A stretch of 64,000 nt of DNA from Chinchilla lanigera (lineage: Eukaryota > Chordata > Mammalia > Rodentia > Chinchillidae). This document shows positions 23,901-34,360 of this stretch, piece after piece. Location of the stretch: NCBI RefSeq assembly GCF_000276665.1, contig NW_004955446.1, positions 14,280,264 through 14,344,263 on the forward strand. Direction: 5' to 3'. Within the stretch, counting starts at the first letter, position 1, and every line of letters starts with the position of its first letter. Under the pieces are notes generated by a model that saw nothing but the letters and a program-made list of their open reading frames with translations, did not search any database and was not told the DNA's origin. A program made the translations under genes and the position numbers.

Positions 23901-24539
23901 TGTCTGTAGCGGGTAGGAACAGGTGCAGGTGTTCAGAGGTGTGAGTCCTTAAGCATCCAGAGAGAACAGTTAGCAGGGATCTCAAGCAGTGGAGCAAACG
24001 AGGCGCCGGTGACTTGTTTTCACTGGGTGGAGGTGGGAGCCCTTTCATGCCAAAAATTCAACATGGTTATTTTGAGAAAACTTAGCAAACTCCAGAGGAC
24101 TCAAATGTAGTACAGCAATCGACCAGAGAAGTTTAACAAAGGGATTGAAATCATTACAAAAACATCAAAAAGAAAGCCTGGAATTAGACAAGCTCAGTTA
24201 AATTTGGATTCCGCTCCCTCGAGGAGAGGGCTGTCATTTCCCCAGTTGAAGCTGGAGCCCTTATGTGAAGGGAGTATGTTTATTCATCTCTTTGCTCTCG
24301 GTGCCTCATGTAATTATCGGTATTGACTAGATTGTTGAAATGAGCAAATTGAAATATATGTGGAATTAATTGCCTGATTTATTCAGGTATTTTATTTTCA
24401 TTTATTAAAATTGCCTCTTCTGAATACCTGTTACGGTTCTGCTTTTCAGGAAATATATGAAGAATCTTCCTCAGCGTGGAAAAGAAATAAAGAATGTTTT
24501 TGGACAACCACTGATGAATCACATATTTTAGAACATTAA
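17886..24539 (+). CDS. MOCS2: MOCS2B, molybdopterin synthase large (catalytic) subunit, 5 exons
   Basis: Joined exons are 17886-17983, 20868-20995, 21562-21712, 22574-22697 and 24450-24539 (591 nt), giving 196 residues plus TAA. The protein is MoaE-like: it forms a heterotetramer with two MOCS2A chains and converts cyclic pyranopterin monophosphate to molybdopterin. Visible signatures are [40 protein letters not shown] and [10 protein letters not shown]. In the last, two lysines lie seven residues apart, like the catalytic Lys pair of bacterial MoaE. The start ATG lies inside the MOCS2A frame (+1 frame, A at -3) and begins MSSWEINSS, close to the human protein. Translation of this second frame from the shared message needs leaky scanning or an alternative 5' exon. 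The C-terminus, ending HILEH, is about 8 residues longer than the roughly 188-residue human protein I recall. Confidence 0.95.
18220..18356 (-). repeat. MIR SINE, interrupted by a B1
   Basis: GGAAAACTGAAATTCAGAGA and GTCACATAGCCAATAAGTGG form the reverse MIR core. The B1 element starts directly after AGTGGC. Confidence 0.55.
18357..18514 (+). repeat. B1-like SINE in MOCS2 intron 3
   Basis: AGGTGGTGCACACTTGTAAT, then CCCAGCACTCGGGAGGCTGA, and ends GCGAGACCCTGTCTC with an A tail at about 18494-18512. Confidence 0.9.
19368..19482 (-). repeat. ID-type SINE with target-site duplication
   Basis: On the - strand it starts GGGGCTGGGGATTTAGCTCA and ends CCGGTACCGGAGAAA with an A-rich tail. The duplication AGTGTGCTAGGTTT is at 19354-19367 and 19485-19498. 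It lies in MOCS2 intron 3. Confidence 0.92.
19900..20130 (+). repeat. L2-like LINE 3' fragment in MOCS2 intron 3
   Basis: A pyrimidine-rich run with CTTCAAGTCTCAGCTTTAAA and CTACCTCTTCAGCGAGACCT follows the L2 3' end pattern. The open frames here are not genes. Confidence 0.5.
20651..20735 (-). repeat. B1-like fragment
   Basis: TTTTGAGACAGGGTCTTAGT and CTGTCTCAGCTCCCC: a truncated reverse B1 with a GTTTT-rich tail, upstream of MOCS2 exon 4. Confidence 0.5.
20868..20995 (+). CDS. MOCS2: MOCS2 exon 4 (MOCS2B)
   Basis: The acceptor is TTATTTCTAG and the donor GTGAGT. The exon encodes the linker rich in Glu and Lys, then [20 protein letters not shown] and VSLFV, the start of the MoaE fold. Phases join exons 3 and 5 without a break. 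Confidence 0.95.
21562..21712 (+). CDS. MOCS2: MOCS2 exon 5 (MOCS2B)
   Basis: A T-rich acceptor ends TTTTTAG at 21561, and the donor GTATGA follows at 21713. The exon encodes [19 protein letters not shown] and on to HIAVFHRLG, the MoaE core that contacts the MOCS2A tail. Reading past the donor in the same frame gives a spurious longer open frame to 21743. Confidence 0.95.
22574..22697 (+). CDS. MOCS2: MOCS2 exon 6 (MOCS2B)
   Basis: The acceptor is TTCTTAAAG and the donor GTAAGT. The exon encodes [18 protein letters not shown] and on to [10 protein letters not shown]. It carries the SAHR motif and the Lys-x6-Lys pair that correspond to the active-site region of MoaE. Confidence 0.95.
22698..24449 (+). 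other. MOCS2: MOCS2 intron 6
   Basis: About 1.75 kb with no repeat I can name and no supported exon. GC rises around 23270-23500. The open frames (for example 23682-23909) lack motifs. Confidence 0.6.
24450..24539 (+). CDS. MOCS2: MOCS2 exon 7, MOCS2B C-terminus and stop
   Basis: The acceptor is TGCTTTTCAG. The exon encodes [18 protein letters not shown] and then a species-specific tail [11 protein letters not shown] before TAA at 24537-24539. The tail differs from the short human end (ASNS, from memory). Confidence 0.92.
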   Translation, partial: EIYEESSSAWKRNKECFWTTTDESHILEH

Positions 24540-25460
24540 ATCTTAAATTTGGTAAATTTTCATATGGATCACTTTTTGATTTTTATTCTACAGAAAAGAT
24601 AGTTTAGTGAAGCACAATCTCAGGTTTTACCAGTGGGACAAATGGGAGGAAAAAGAAGGCAAAATAATGGTTCTGGAGAATACGGGTCTAGGAACTAGAG
24701 CTGGGGAAGAAGTAAGCTAATTTAAAAAAGGGGAAAGATATCTGTGGTGGACACACCCTTCCATGACTGATTTCTAGTTGTACCTCAACTCCCATTAAAG
24801 TGTGGCCATTCTCACTAACGAGCTGTTTCAGAGAGACACCGCTGGCCCCCGGCCGCCACACATTAATAGTGTTATTATCGGGTGTGTGAGGAAATGTTGG
24901 CTGAACTGGAAAGTCACTACCAGGCAACTTTGATATTGTGTGTTATGTATTTTCAGAATTTACATATTTAAAAAAATAAACTAACTCCATGATTTAGAAG
25001 CCTAAAAATAGTATATGCCTGTTTTTTAAAATTTAGTGGTAAATCTAAAATATGGAGATCTCTAATAGAGCCTGTGACTGTACCCTCATACTTTTCGTAT
25101 TTTATTAGTTATTAATCAGTGTACAAGTCAGCATAAAATTGTTAAGAACAATGTGCTTTGTGCTAAAATGTTATTTAATGTTTAAAATGTAACACATATG
25201 TGTTAAGGGAAATTATATTAAGGAAATCAATATTAGCAAAGTTATATGATTTCTAAAGTATTTGAAGGTATTTTTCTGGATAGTTGTGCAACATTATTAA
25301 TGAAATCGTTAAAAAATAAAATTTCTGTAAGACTTTTTATATTAAATGATACAGTTTTTGGTTGATCAGCCTGTATACTCCCTTGATAGATTTGAGTCTT
25401 GTTCTTTTTAATAAAAATGTTATCAGCCTATTGAAGTATATTTGACAAATAAAAATTATA
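24540..25460 (+). other. MOCS2: MOCS2 3' UTR with clustered poly(A) signals
   Basis: AT-rich sequence after the MOCS2B stop, with no open frame or recognised repeat. AATAAA hexamers lie at 24975-24980, 25315-25320, 25410-25415 and 25448-25453. The three-signal cluster at 25.3-25.45 kb is the likeliest main 3' end. The exact cleavage site is an inference. Confidence 0.6.
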
Positions 25461-27134
25461 TGTATTTAAGGACTACAGTGTGGTATTTTTGAAAGGAGAT
25501 AAAGGGACAAAGTATGAGGTTCTGAGTAAATTAAAGGTAAGGTAAGATAAACCTGAATGCACATTAAATGAGAGCGCAGAGGAAAAGGACCGACCAAATC
25601 TGGTGATGACGACAGACCTGGCATCCTGTAGCAGTCGTGCCCTTTCACGCACATGTGGGACAAAAAGCTGTGCATAAGTGTCCAATTCGAGCCTTGGTGT
25701 CCCCCTCATCTACTGCTGGCTGTCCTTTATTCTTTCTAATAAGCCGCACCCCGTTCCGGTCCCGCTGCATGCTGTCCTGTCCTGTCTTTGTTGCCCTCAG
25801 GACAAGAACCCAGAGAGAGCTGGTTACACTTGATAGATGTGTGGTGAGGTGATTACCAGAATCCCAGTAATTATCGTACACGTCCTCCCATACAGTACTT
25901 TGTTTTGTTTTTGGATGAGAATACTGAGTGAATACTCATTGGATGAGACTCTCTTAGCAGATTTCAAGTGTACACATATAATTCTTAAGGTAATAAAATA
26001 TTTCCATAATTTGGATAATCAGCAGCACAAAATGAACCTTGTATAAAGAACAAAGACTAATATTTAGAATTAAAAGTTGTTGCTGGTTTTTCAGCTGTAA
26101 ACCTAGTGATTCTGTTAGACCTGAAGATAACATTTTTTTACCTGCAGAATTCAACAAATACTTTTTGAATGCTTGTTCTGCGTGCACAGTTCTCCTTGTC
26201 TTCCATCGAGGAAGACACATCGAGGAAGATTGTGTGCCCTGTCTCTGAGTAGGGGCTGCAGCACAGCCGTGCTGGCTTTAGGAATCTCCTGGTTCTTTGG
26301 GGCCTGCCCTTGGCCGGTGCAAAGGGCCTGGGGCAGGAGAGGGTTGGGAAGGCAGACACACCCTCCTGGACTCCTCTTCCTGAGGCAGGAGTTTCAGCCT
26401 TACCTCCCCATTCAGTGCCTTCCTCTTCTTTCCCTGGCCGTTAGCCTGTCCCCACTGGGGGTCAGGCTGGGCGTGGGGCAGCCAGTGTGTCATGTCAGAA
26501 TGCACATTAAATTCATGGGCTATTTCAGTTGTTAATAAGCGATTCCTTAGTAAGGAATGTGTGTTTTATATACTATTTATATGAGCTGTAAATAGATTTC
26601 AAGGTTTTTGTTCTCAAATATTTTTAGCGGGTCTTTATTAAGAGTAATTCTGTTTTTAAAGAACATAGAGCATTCTTTAAACATGTTTTTAAAGAATCAT
26701 GTCATCATCTGGTAGATTTTATTGTAAGTTTGGGACCCAGACTATTTTGCTTTTAAGCCTCCAACAAAGAGGTGAAGGATTTCATCTGGGGCATGCTGGA
26801 ACTAAGATGGGACATCCTTCAGAGATTGTAGTGCACTGCCCCATCTAAAGTAGGATCTACATTAATTCTCACTTTCTTTGGAATCACTGAGTTAACTGGT
26901 AGTTGAGATAGCAAGGACTGGATCACTCTGATATGCAGCCTTTGCAGCTTGGCTGCCTGAGTAATTGGAGCAGTAACCCTAAAATAAATAAATAATAAGT
27001 AAATGAATGAATAAAGAATCATCCTTTAAGCAGGTTGCCTGCAAGTTCTCAAGGGCAAGTTCTCAGGTCACTTCGGATTGTGACTGAACTTTTAGTATGA
27101 CTGCCAGAAGAGTTCACTTAAGAAGTAGGAATTT

Positions 27135-27244
27135 AGGGGCTGGGGATTTAGCTCAGCGGCAAAAGCGCCTGCCTGGCAAGCGCAAGGTCGTGAGTTCGGT
27201 TCCTGGTACCGGAGAAAAAACCAAAAAACCAAAAAAAAAAAAAA
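27135..27244 (+). repeat. Young ID-type SINE with target-site duplication
   Basis: GGGGCTGGGGATTTAGCTCA, then GCGCCTGCCTGGCAAGCGCA, then a B box GTGAGTTCGGTTCC and GGTACCGGAG plus A tail. The 15-bp duplication AAGAAGTAGGAATTT is at 27120-27134 and 27245-27259. Near-identity to the copies at 19368 and 42681 points to a recently active subfamily. Confidence 0.95.
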
Positions 27245-27559
27245 AAGAAGTAGGAATTTCATATTCATGCTTCAAGTACTTTTGAACAGGTAGCAAAATG
27301 GAAAAGGTTTTATCCTGTTCAAATGAAAGTAACAGCGGATGTTCAATGAGTGAAGTATTCTGTAGATATTGTCGTCTTTTGGATATGATGTTTAGAGTCA
27401 ATATAGTTCCAGGTTTCTTTTTTTAATAAAGTGGTAATTAAGAAGTCAGTAGTTTGGGTCTTGGTTTCAGATTCCTGGAAATGAACGTGTTAGAGAATTA
27501 GAAAACAGATTCGTGGATAGAACTTGAGTCTAGACACTTTACTGCCTCTTCCCGTCCAC

Positions 27560-27870
27560 GTGGACTGCTGCCTCCCGCTCCCCTCCCCCTCTCCAGCCTG
27601 TCTTTCTTGTTCTCCTTGGACCTTTGTAGAGCTGATCACATCCTGGGACCTCACATTGCTCACTCAGCCTGCCGTGCCAACCAGTGGGCCCTCGCCTGTC
27701 TCCTTCCCGGCTTCTGCTTTGTTCTGGCAGGTGCTGGCAGGTTGCTCCTGCCTTTCACAGCCTTGATCTGCCTTTCAGACATCCCCAGGGTGTGCTTCCC
27801 CTCTTTATTTCGGTCCCTGATTAAGTGTTACCTTCTCTCAGTACTCACTCCAAAACTGGAATCCTGCGTC
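27560..27870 (+). repeat. L2-like LINE 3' fragment
   Basis: Pyrimidine-rich sequence with CTGATTAAGTGTTACCTTCT and CAGTACTCACTCC near the end, in the style of L2. The assignment is tentative. Confidence 0.4.
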
Positions 27871-28099
27871 TTTGTTGAATGAATTACCAGTGCTGTTGCT
27901 GTTACAGTTCTGTCCCAAAATAAACACACCTGACATGTGTAGCTGTAGCACTCACAGATGTGAAAAAGCATCTGGGTAAATAAATAATTCACAGCTACAA
28001 CCTTTGTCCTCCACTCTCTTCCCTACTTCCGTCCTATGGCATTTCACTGAACTTTATGTTCCTAAAGGTATTGATTTGTGCTGTAGTTAGTCGCGTTAT

Positions 28100-28115
28100 C
28101 CAGCAGAGGGCAGTA
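28100..28115 (+). promoter_or_regulatory. Candidate CTCF site (motif on + strand)
   Basis: CCAGCAGAGGGCAGTA agrees with the CTCF core CCASYAGRKGGC. It lies between the two convergent genes. Binding is inferred only. Confidence 0.5.
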
Positions 28116-28186
28116 GAGTCAGGGCTATAGTAAGAACAACTTCCGTGTTTTTTGGGGGGTGCGGTTTTCACAGAACAAAAAGTTTA

Positions 28187-28273
28187 GGGGCTGGGAATAT
28201 ACCTCAGTGGCACACAGTCTACCTGGCAAGTGCAAAGGCCTGAGTTCAATTCCAGGTACTAAAAAAAAAAAAA
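28187..28273 (+). repeat. ID-type SINE with target-site duplication
   Basis: GGGGCTGGGAATATACCTCA and a poly-A tail. AAAAGTTTAG flanks it on both sides (ends near 28186 and 28280). Confidence 0.85.
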
Positions 28274-28587
28274 AGTTTAGTAGCAGTTTAAAATAAATCT
28301 GGCACAGCCCTTAAACGAAAATTAGACCCAAGTTTTGCATAAGAAGATACCCAATCTTTAACTGTTGTCTTACTTTAAAATACTAGCGGGTCATAGTGAG
28401 AGGAATTTTTAAGGCTGTTTGTAGGTTTTAAAATGTGATATAAAAATTTAAGAAATGAACTGCCTTTAAAAAAGTGAATAAACAATTATTTTCCGATTAA
28501 CTACATGGAGCAAAATGATAGCTTTAATAGAGTTGCTTAGCAGCATTTCCTAAATTGCTTTGTGAAAACAAAGCAACTAATGATCTT

Positions 28588-28760
28588 TTTGTTTTCCAAC
28601 ATTATTCCTGCATTTTGGAGAATAAATCCAGGGTCTTTACACCGAGCTACAGCCCTAGCTCTTTTTTTTAAAATGTTGAGAAAGGGTCTCACTAAGTTGC
28701 TAAGTTGCTCAGGCTCGGCTCGAACTTGCAATCCTCTTGCTTTAGCCTCCTAAAGTCTGC
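28588..28760 (-). repeat. Degenerate ID-B1 composite SINE
   Basis: On the + strand CCAGGGTCTTTACACCGAGC and TGAGAAAGGGTCTCACTAAG are the reverse of an ID unit and a B1 unit respectively. Confidence 0.6.
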
Positions 28761-29279
28761 CCAGCTCTAGGTTGTATTTTAGTATATGTGCTTCCAAAGC
28801 AAGCACTCCAGGTTGTATTTTAGTGTGCAGTATGTACCCAAAACACAGGTGGTTGCTGCCCTGAGATGGCCAGGGGGGCAGAGAGGAGCGTGAGGTGGAG
28901 CCGGTGCATTGACCCGAATGCAGTGCACACACGTTCGTTCAGCTTTGCAGGAGTCCGCCAGCTGTACAGCGGTGAGTGTGTGATCCCAACACGTACCTTT
29001 TCATTCCTCCCTATATTCATTTCAACGCATCTAATTTTTTAAATATTTAGACCCGCCCCCCACTTACATTTTTTTAAAAACCTGTGTTTATTAACCAGGC
29101 TTGTGCATCTGGTAGCAGTTAGCCTGATTTTTTTTCTTGCCAGACCCACCCTATGGCTAGTTACATCCTTAAGCCTCTGAAGTGAAACTTCAAATGTGTT
29201 CTGAAGCCAAATAAAGCCATTAGAAGACATATATGGTGAAATGCACAACTTGTAAAAATCCACACGCAGAGAAAATAGC

Positions 29280-29285
29280 TTTATT
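29280..29285 (-). promoter_or_regulatory. ITGA2: Candidate ITGA2 poly(A) signal
   Basis: TTTATT on the + strand, so AATAAA on the ITGA2 strand. A second one at 29087-29092 is followed by a G-rich tract. These are the last hexamers in a position matching the expected UTR length. Confidence 0.4.
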
Positions 29286-31120
29286 TTCAAGGCAATTTTA
29301 ACTCAATAATGTTGTACGTAAAGTGATTTACACTTAAATAAAAATTTTCTGTTTGGCTCTTATGAGAAAAGCTATTAATCTGGTTTGATTACTATTCCAG
29401 TCTGATTTTCGTTTCTTAGAAATTGAGGGGGCTGTGCAGCTTGTACAGACAGACATACATTCATTTTTATACTTTTAGTGGAGAGGAAAAGGTAAAACAC
29501 AAAAAAAGCAAATTTGATATCTGAGACCTGTGCATTAGTTACGAAGAAAACAAGACAATTTTTTTTAAAAATACACAATTTCTAACATAGTTGTGCAATA
29601 TATACATTTATATTATAACTTTATCTGCCAAAATAAATCAAGTATACATAATTCTTTTTATATTTACACAATGGTTACATTTTTCTTTAAAATTACTATT
29701 TAATATTTTCATTTGTTTCAAACTTTGACCCCATGTTTATCTTTTACCTCTAGATACTTAAGTTAATTTTTCATTAAAATGGGTATTAAATGGATTAAAA
29801 TGGGTATGCTGGACATAGTCCTAAAACGTAATGTGTACAACTGTTATATGTGTGCTAATTCAAATATCCTAGATATGTCAGGAAGCTGTTTGAGTAATCC
29901 TGCCTTTTTAATTATGTCTAAATTTATAAAATTTTCACCCATTAGGTTACACTTTATCAGGATAAATACAGTAAAAATTACACCTTTTAAAATAGCTTTC
30001 AGTGTTACCACTCATGTGACGTAATTGGCTTTAGTTTTCTTTGCTCTTCATAGTTAATGGATGACTTGCATTATTTTGTAAAAATAACACTGACAGCTAG
30101 AAAAGTGTACAGCTAGGAATTCTCAATTTGCTGCTAAAATGAGTAATGCACAATTTTCAATCTCAGTGCTGTGTCTTCATCAAGCTCTCTCACCACTGTT
30201 TAAGGCCTGTATGGCAGCCATGCCTGAAGCAGTTCAAAGTTTATATTCATATTCTATACACCTTATCTATATACCATTTATGAAATGGAAATTATATGTT
30301 TAAAGCCCAATACTCACTTTTAAAACAAAAGTATGGTTGAATGAAACATATAACTTGAGAAACGTGTAATTTTTTAATTTTTTGTATGAATACGTTGCTT
30401 AAAAGTGCTTGGGAAATACTCCTACTGGGAGTATTTCATTTGGCAATGTCTGGAGGTATTTATTATTGTCATGACTGACAAGAGGATGCTACCTGGCATC
30501 CATTAGATAGAGGCCAGGATGCTGCTAGACAGTATTCTGCCCTCTTCCCCCAACAAAACCACCTGACCCTAATGTCAGGGTAGGAAAGCCCTCCCCTGGT
30601 GTGATAAATGGTTTGGAAACAAGTGACTAACTCTTCAGCTGCAGCAATCCAGCTGCTCCATGGAAACAGTGTAATACAGGCCAAGGACAACCAAAGTTCT
30701 CAAGCTCAACGTATGAAGTATGTGACCTTGGTTTACTACTTATCTAAGCAAGGTGAGGCAGAATAAAATAAAAGAAAAGATGTGTTGTGTAAAGTACACT
30801 GAAAAACTAGCAGTAGTTACACAGTTTATTAAATAGTCTTTATCAATGTAGTGTCTAGTCTTTCCACCTGTTTTTTTTTTAAATAGAAATTTTGTTGGAA
30901 TGAAACAGTGAATCCACAGCTGTGAAAAGAATTGGTCTCTGGCTCACCTAACTAGAGAAAATACCATGCTGTTTTTGTTATAAACCCCTGGTATTTTATG
31001 GCTGTTTTGTCTTGCTTTGTCCGGGTAGCCCTGTATGCTCACTCAGGGGCCGGGCCAGCACTGCGGTCAAGTCCATGCATAGACACATGGGCAGATTCCA
31101 TTCTCCTCTGATAGCTTCTT

Positions 31121-31209
31121 TTTTTTTTTTTTTTTTTTGTGCCGGGGATCGAACTCAGGACCTTGCCCTTGACAGGCAGGTGCTTGTGCCGCTGAGCTAT
31201 ATCCCTGGC
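31121..31209 (-). repeat. ID-type SINE inside the ITGA2 3' UTR
   Basis: Sense with ITGA2. It has a poly-A tail of about 18 (T run on the + strand) and a TGATAGCTTCTT duplication at 31109-31120 and 31210-31221. Confidence 0.9.
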
Positions 31210-32540
31210 TGATAGCTTCTTCAAGTCCCATTCTCAGAGGATTGTCTGTACTATCGGAAATCTAGGTCATAAACTTGTAAAGCTAAAAGCGTCACTCCTG
31301 AGCTCCAACCTCGTCTCCCCGCTGTATAATGAGGACACTGAAGTTCATAGAATTTGAGGACTTATCCAAAGCTTTAGGTATACAGTGTCCCCACATGAGT
31401 GGTCCTTGTTGCCCTTTCCCATGCCCTTTCCCTCAGAGTTATCCCTGGAGAAGTGGAGGCTCCAAAATGGAGAAAAGAAAGTAGGAAATGGTGATGTCCC
31501 TCAAAGTGCGTCTGCTTACTGCATAATGTTGGGTGCTTGTCAAAATGCAAATTAGGGGGCTTCATCCCAATCTGACCAGCAAATCTCAGGAGTTGGAGCA
31601 GAAGAATTGACCTCTTAAACAGACTTGCCTGGATGAAATTCAGTCTTCTAGAAACAAGCACAGCAGATGCACCTGCTAATTTTATGGTTCCTGATGCCTC
31701 ATCCATAACTTCTTGCGAGTGCTAAGCTTATGTTGTAGCTTAGCTGTCTGTACCATCTGAAATTCCAACATTGACATATTTGCCTCGGCTCATTTTCTTG
31801 TTTCGCAGTAAACAAAATTGGCCTCCTGAAGTTAAGGCCTGTACACGGTAATCCACACAGGTGTGTAATTCACAGGTGTGTGAATTAGATGGCTTTTTCA
31901 GCCCAGCACCTCTCAGGTGTGGGAGAGTTGGATGAAGGTAAAGGAAGGTGGATGATAAGCCCTGGAGAAGAAGGCAGGCTGGGAGGCTTCTGTCACACAG
32001 GAGCAGCGGGACCATGAGAGAGTGACTCCACAAAGGAGCAGAAAAGTTGCAAAGAATTTACTCATCTTTTAAATATTCACCAAATTGCTGCCAGCCAGCT
32101 AATCAAGTCCTAAAACAGAACTGTTGTGCATCATTAAAGGAAGTTTCTTCGCTTCCCTGGGCTTCCAGCAGATAGGATTTTACCATATATTTGTTATAGT
32201 ATGGGATATAAGCAAAATTTTGTTCCTTGGCTTCTAAACCAACCCTCCCCAGTTTAAATGGAGATTCTTTAGTAGGAGGTATCCTTAGTAGGAGGTTATT
32301 GTCTATGCCGCTTTAAGCATGTTTTAACAATTATAGCAAGGTAGGAATCTGAAGAGACAGCCATGGGCCAAGAGAAGGAGTAACAAATTTTCACTAGTTA
32401 TAAATAAAATTATCACTTGAAAGGACACTGTGTTGCAAATTTAGATGAACAGCATAAGTTGAAAAACAACCTGTGCTAGTTTTGTCCACTCTTTTTAACA
32501 TTACTCATGATAATTTTATATATATGTGGAAATATCCATC

Positions 32541-32570
32541 ATAATACACATTTTATGTAATGTGTATTAT
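32541..32570. repeat. Perfect 12-bp inverted repeat in ITGA2 3' UTR
   Basis: ATAATACACATT at 32541-32552 and its exact reverse complement at 32559-32570, with a 6-nt loop, within a TA-rich block (32510-32690). Confidence 0.75.
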
Positions 32571-33059
32571 GTATAATTAATATGTATTCTATAATACACA
32601 GATTATGCATATTATAAAACTTGTACATAATTATATGTGATATATATTAATATTTATGTATGGTATATATTATTACATATATACCTTTGGTTTTGCTGTT
32701 TAAATCAATCGGTTTAAAGAAAGCATTTCCCACCCCCAAAATCTGAGAAAGTGTTACAACTTTAAGACTTGTATACCTGGAAATATTTTGTTTCCAACAT
32801 AATACATTAGAATGTAAACTCTGGACCAGCCAGTTTAAGTGTTACTTTTTTCTTCTCTGTAAAAAATGTCTTTTGCCATTTTTACCCCTAATCCTCACTC
32901 ACAATTTCTTCATTCCAAACTGACAGCAGTTTCTCTTAAAATATCAGGCTCATCTACCTATTAGTGAAAAACTTGGACTTAAAAAAAGATCCATTCGTGA
33001 CAATAGCATATCCCAGACGCTGACAGTTCCCAGTGTGAGGAGCTTGCCTGCTGGTTGGC

Positions 33060-33140
33060 TCAGCTGTGGAGTTCTGTGGTTTCATCCATCTCATCTGGAT
33101 TCTTCATCATTTTCTCATACTTTCTTTTGAAGAAGCCCAG
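33060..33140 (-). CDS. ITGA2: ITGA2 exon 30 coding part, cytoplasmic tail and stop
   Basis: 26 codons plus TGA (33062-33060 on the - strand). It starts [17 protein letters not shown], which holds the GFFKR membrane-proximal integrin motif, and ends MDETTELHS. The acceptor is ATCTTCACAG. The same exon continues as the long 3' UTR. Confidence 0.96.
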   Translation of the reverse strand: MGFFKRKYEKMMKNPDEMDETTELHS

Positions 33141-34325
33141 CTGTGAAGATGATGATATACAATGTTACCACTTTTTGTATATGATGATTATCCTGATTTG
33201 AGCATTGCTTAACGAGTGCATGAATCATATGCAGTCCTATCACACTACACCCAATACATGTACACAACTAAAAGATGATGTTATACCATGACTTGCTTGG
33301 TCTGATAACTCTGACCTTCTTTGCTGCCCACTGTTTCTGAGGCACCTATGGGAATCCCTGAGGCTCTGGAAAGAGTCATAAGCAGATGCTAAACCTTTAT
33401 CTGTCACTCTTTTAGTGGGGAAATTTATAACCAGAGGGTTCAAAGTTGCATAAAGATAAATTTCTGCTTTCTTCTTTTTTTTTTTTTATTAAAGTGCTGG
33501 GGATTGAACTCAAGGCCTCACACATACTAAGCAAGTACTCTGCCACTGAGCTACACGCCTAGACTTGATTTCATTTTGAGACAGGGTCGCACTAAGTTTC
33601 CTAGGCTGCTCATGAACTTGGGGTCCTCCTACTTCAGCCTCCTGGTGTCTAATAATAGCAAAATAAAATGTTAATAAAATAATAGCAAAATAAAATGTTC
33701 AGGGCCCTAGAAGAAAAGCACACTTCTCTTTTTAGAAAAGAAAATCCTAATAGGCTTCCAAAGACATGCATGAAAAATTGTAAACAAATTTATATTTCCC
33801 CTGTAGTAGAGGAGTACCATATAATATTTAAAATTGCTGTTTTGTAAGAGAATTTATGACAGGCCCTCAGGAACCCTGCATTTTAAAATGGGAACTGTTT
33901 CTTACCTTCCATAAGACAGAAACCAGAGCTAAGAGCAAAAGAATCCCAGCAATTATACTTCCTGCTATAACTCCTGTTGGCACTTCTGCTTTCTCGTTGG
34001 GTTTCATTATCATAAGAGGAATCTGAAAATACATATTCATAACTCAGTTATCAAATTTTTACACTAAACTAAGTGAGAGTATCATTCAATTCTGCAATTC
34101 TATAAGCAAACATCCCACCTCTAGAAAGGTGATACGATTCCTCATGACGGCAAGCATTATACAGAAAAACTTTTTGAGAAAAATACTGCAAAATCTAGAT
34201 AATACATATTTGCCAGGTTTTTCTCCTCAATTGCATTAGTATTTTATATCTCTGTCCTGCCTGACAATCCTAGATGCTTTACCTATTTGTAAAATAAGGA
34301 CCTCAGGGGTTTCTCTCCGTCTCCG

Positions 34326-34360
<35 letters not shown>

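Larger units (their letters stand above)
25460..29070. other. Spacer between convergent MOCS2 and ITGA2 3' ends
   Basis: About 3.6 kb. Contains an L2-like stretch, two ID SINEs, an ID-B1 composite and a CTCF-like motif. No exon is supported. A 13-bp direct repeat containing CATCGAGGAAGA sits near 26205-26230. Confidence 0.6.
29070..33059 (-). other. ITGA2: ITGA2 3' UTR (inferred extent)
   Basis: Sequence downstream of the ITGA2 stop, without introns or supported genes. AATAAA on the - strand occurs at 29285-29280 and 29092-29087. Either gives a UTR of about 3.8-4 kb, in line with the long human ITGA2 UTR. It is AT-rich at 29.3-30.1 and 32.4-32.7 kb and carries an ID SINE at 31121-31209. Extent is inferred, not observed. 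Confidence 0.55.

Noticed and set aside
27135..27244. tRNA-like sequence as a tRNA gene
   Set aside because: A and B boxes are present, but the A-rich tail, target duplication and multiple copies show an ID SINE.
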